Assembly (NCBI RefSeq): GCF_014643735.1
Contig: NZ_BMKA01000001.1
Location: 310,001-374,000 of the forward strand
DNA length: 64,000 bases
Direction: 5' to 3'
DNA from: Neptunicoccus cionae
Lineage (GTDB): Bacteria; Pseudomonadota; Alphaproteobacteria; Rhodobacterales; Rhodobacteraceae
Shown here: positions 62,439 through 64,000 of the stretch, in pieces
How the letters are laid out: every line of letters begins with the position of its first letter
How positions within the stretch are numbered: position 1 is the stretch's first letter
The notes under the pieces: model-generated
Told to the model about the DNA's origin: nothing
The model's database searches: none
Seen by the model: the letters and a program-made list of their open reading frames with translations, nothing else
Translations under genes and position numbers: made by a program

Positions 62439-64000
62439 ATGGATACGTTTGACAGGGTATTAATTATTGCGAAGAATAATCGGGGTACGGGATACCCTTT
62501 TTGCGCGGGTATTGATGGTAAGAACATCGTGATTGGCGGCAGCATACAGGCGGGCAAAGCCCCCAAAAGCCTCAAGTCCGAAATGCCAGCGGACAAACAC
62601 ATCGCTTGGGGGCATATCGTTTGGTCTGACGACGGCGAGGTGCGGTTTCAGTGTGAAAAGCTCGAACCGCGTTTCAAGCCGCGGGATGTCAAGGAACTCA
62701 GCCCATTGCTAAAGGTGGCCCCCACCATCGTTAAAGGCGGGGCCGATGACGATGCACCACCACGGCCAAGCGGCCCCGCACCTCTGCCTCCGGGGGTTGC
62801 GCCACCCAGACCCACGGGCAAAGCGCCGGAACCGCCCAATGCTGCTGCAAACCCGGACGGCAAAAAAGACGAAAAGTTGGTGCTTCTTTGGCAAAAGTCC
62901 CTTCGCGCGGCATTGGAAGAGGAAGATGTCGATCCCACGTTTCTGGCCCAGACCAAGGGGCTGATGGCACCCTATCAAGTGGCGTTTCCCGCACATATGA
63001 TAAAGGCATTTAAGGAGGCCGGAAAGCAGGCGTTTCTCCAACAGGTCATGGATAATTTAAACGCGCGGCTGAAGGCGGATGCGATCAAAATTAAAAAGGT
63101 TTTGGAATCCGACGCCGCGCCTGCCAAGAAAATTGCGGCTTTCGAGAAGGTGAAATCCGGTCTTGATGCCCATATTGAAACGGTGGTCGACAAGACGTGG
63201 ATCCGATACGTGTCTTCCTTCGATGTTCCTGGAAAAACAGCGCAGCGGTTCAATAAGGCCAAGGCCGTCGTGATACCTGCTATCGGTTTTGCGGCCAGTG
63301 TCGCCAGTGCCGCAACCGCTGCCAGCGGTGTGGCAGCGGTTATTGCCATACCGGCTGTGTTGGCTGCTATGCGCTCTGCCAGTGCGGGGATCAAAGGGTA
63401 TCAGGTGTATCTCGGCTCGCTCGGTAAAGCATCCGAGAGGGTTAAGAATTCTACAGAGGCGCTCCAAAGGACCGTGGGTGCTGCCAAGGACGAGATCACC
63501 GGTTCAGAAGCTGGCAAAGCGGGAGCCAAAGCAATCCTGAACGCGCTTGCGGGGGCGGGCTGGAGTGCAACGATCAAAAGTGTGAAGGACGACATTCGCG
63601 CATTAAGCGATAGAATTGGCCAAAGTGAAGCTGTGCGCGACAAAGCCTTGGCGCCTGTGTTGAAGTCGATAGAATTGCTAACGGATGCCGAACAGGAGCT
63701 GAAAGACGGGATTGCAGCAGCCAAGCAGAATGGGGACGGCGGACGGGCAGGGGTATTGTCCGGCATGATGAAACAAATACAAATTGAAGGGCCAAAACTG
63801 TCGGAGGAATTGGATGCAATAATTGAAAATCACAAAAAAATTGCGCCTTATCGCACTAAGGTTGATGGGGCAGCTGATATTGTAGTTTCCATGCAAAAGG
63901 CGCTCGGTCCCGACCTTCAAAACCTCGAGCTGTTGGAAAAAGGCGCAACCGCCGCGGTGAGCGCCGGACTCGGAGCTTATAATGGAGTTGGTGGCGCTAT
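62439..64000 (+). CDS. Unrecognised modular protein (partial, C-terminus beyond the window)
   Basis: An ATG at 62439, with AAGGGA before it, opens a frame of 520 codons that runs off the window. Residues 1-75 are a compact domain (DRVLIIAKNNRGTGYPFCAGIDGKNIVIGG in outline). Residues about 105-135 are a proline-rich linker. Residues 140-270 are helical and charged. Residues about 275-312 are an alanine/valine/isoleucine-rich hydrophobic segment with two possible membrane spans. From 320 on there are long amphipathic helices, likely coiled coil. This layout recalls toxins or injection-system effectors with a pore-forming part, but no family was recognised. Confidence 0.75.
   Translation, partial: MDTFDRVLIIAKNNRGTGYPFCAGIDGKNIVIGGSIQAGKAPKSLKSEMPADKHIAWGHIVWSDDGEVRFQCEKLEPRFKPRDVKELSPLLKVAPTIVKGGADDDAPPRPSGPAPLPPGVAPPRPTGKAPEPPNAAANPDGKKDEKLVLLWQKSLRAALEEEDVDPTFLAQTKGLMAPYQVAFPAHMIKAFKEAGKQAFLQQVMDNLNARLKADAIKIKKVLESDAAPAKKIAAFEKVKSGLDAHIETVVDKTWIRYVSSFDVPGKTAQRFNKAKAVVIPAIGFAASVASAATAASGVAAVIAIPAVLAAMRSASAGIKGYQVYLGSLGKASERVKNSTEALQRTVGAAKDEITGSEAGKAGAKAILNALAGAGWSATIKSVKDDIRALSDRIGQSEAVRDKALAPVLKSIELLTDAEQELKDGIAAAKQNGDGGRAGVLSGMMKQIQIEGPKLSEELDAIIENHKKIAPYRTKVDGAADIVVSMQKALGPDLQNLELLEKGATAAVSAGLGAYNGVGGA

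Overview
The window looks like chromosome from a marine alphaproteobacterium of the Rhodobacteraceae (Roseobacter group). The evidence is gene content and family type: the alphaproteobacterial form of HisRS, short-form HisG with HisZ, class II NrdJ, DUF1489, DUF1285 and DUF599 proteins, a DUF5928 glycosyltransferase, an N-methylglutamate pathway cluster of the roseobacter arrangement, and several sulfotransferases. I saw no rRNA or tRNA genes, CRISPR array or insertion sequence.

Layout. 1-4.0 kb (minus strand): xanthine dehydrogenase operon xdhA-xdhB-xdhC, with xdhC cut by the window edge. 4.3-16.2 kb: a sulfotransferase-like gene, dnaE, a divergent phenylalanine hydroxylase/Lrp pair, a hydrolase-OsmC fusion, SlyX, the hisS-hisZ-hisG operon, and small conserved genes. 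16.4-18.7 kb: nrdJ behind a possible NrdR-type site. 18.9-30.2 kb: a complete set for the N-methylglutamate route of methylamine oxidation. It comprises a sarcosine-oxidase-like N-methylglutamate dehydrogenase (mgdABCD), an XRE-cupin regulator, N-methylglutamate synthase (mgsABC), a type III glutamine-synthetase-like gmaS, and purU for the one-carbon end product. 30.3-36 kb: a cytochrome c', an LpxR-like outer membrane enzyme, rpsD with a structured leader, a degenerate M48-like membrane protein and a SulP transporter. 36-41 kb: an acyl-CoA synthetase, two sulfotransferases and a GT14/DUF5928 glycosyltransferase. 41-48.8 kb: HIT, zf-CHCC, polA, a tandem repeat of 14-bp units beside a TetR gene, gnd, a small P-loop protein and DUF1285. 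48.8-55.6 kb: a tight MoxR-DUF58-BatA/DUF4159-amidotransferase-like operon. 56.5-60.3 kb: glycolate oxidase glcDEF behind a palindromic operator. 60.5-64 kb: a secreted trypsin-like protease, an Hsp20 with a heat-shock-type promoter, a gene-poor stretch, and an unrecognised modular gene that runs off the edge.

How the genes work together. The clearest functional unit is 18.9-30.2 kb. GmaS would join methylamine to glutamate, MgsABC would make N-methylglutamate, MgdABCD would oxidise it and pass the methyl carbon to tetrahydrofolate, and PurU would release formate. Most other genes are housekeeping. The observations that most deserve follow-up are the rpsD leader hairpin that hides the ribosome binding site, the 14-bp repeat with three operator-like palindromes, the uncharacterised envelope-type operon at 48.8-55.6 kb, and the truncated modular gene at the right edge. 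Nothing can be called a proven new system from this sequence alone.
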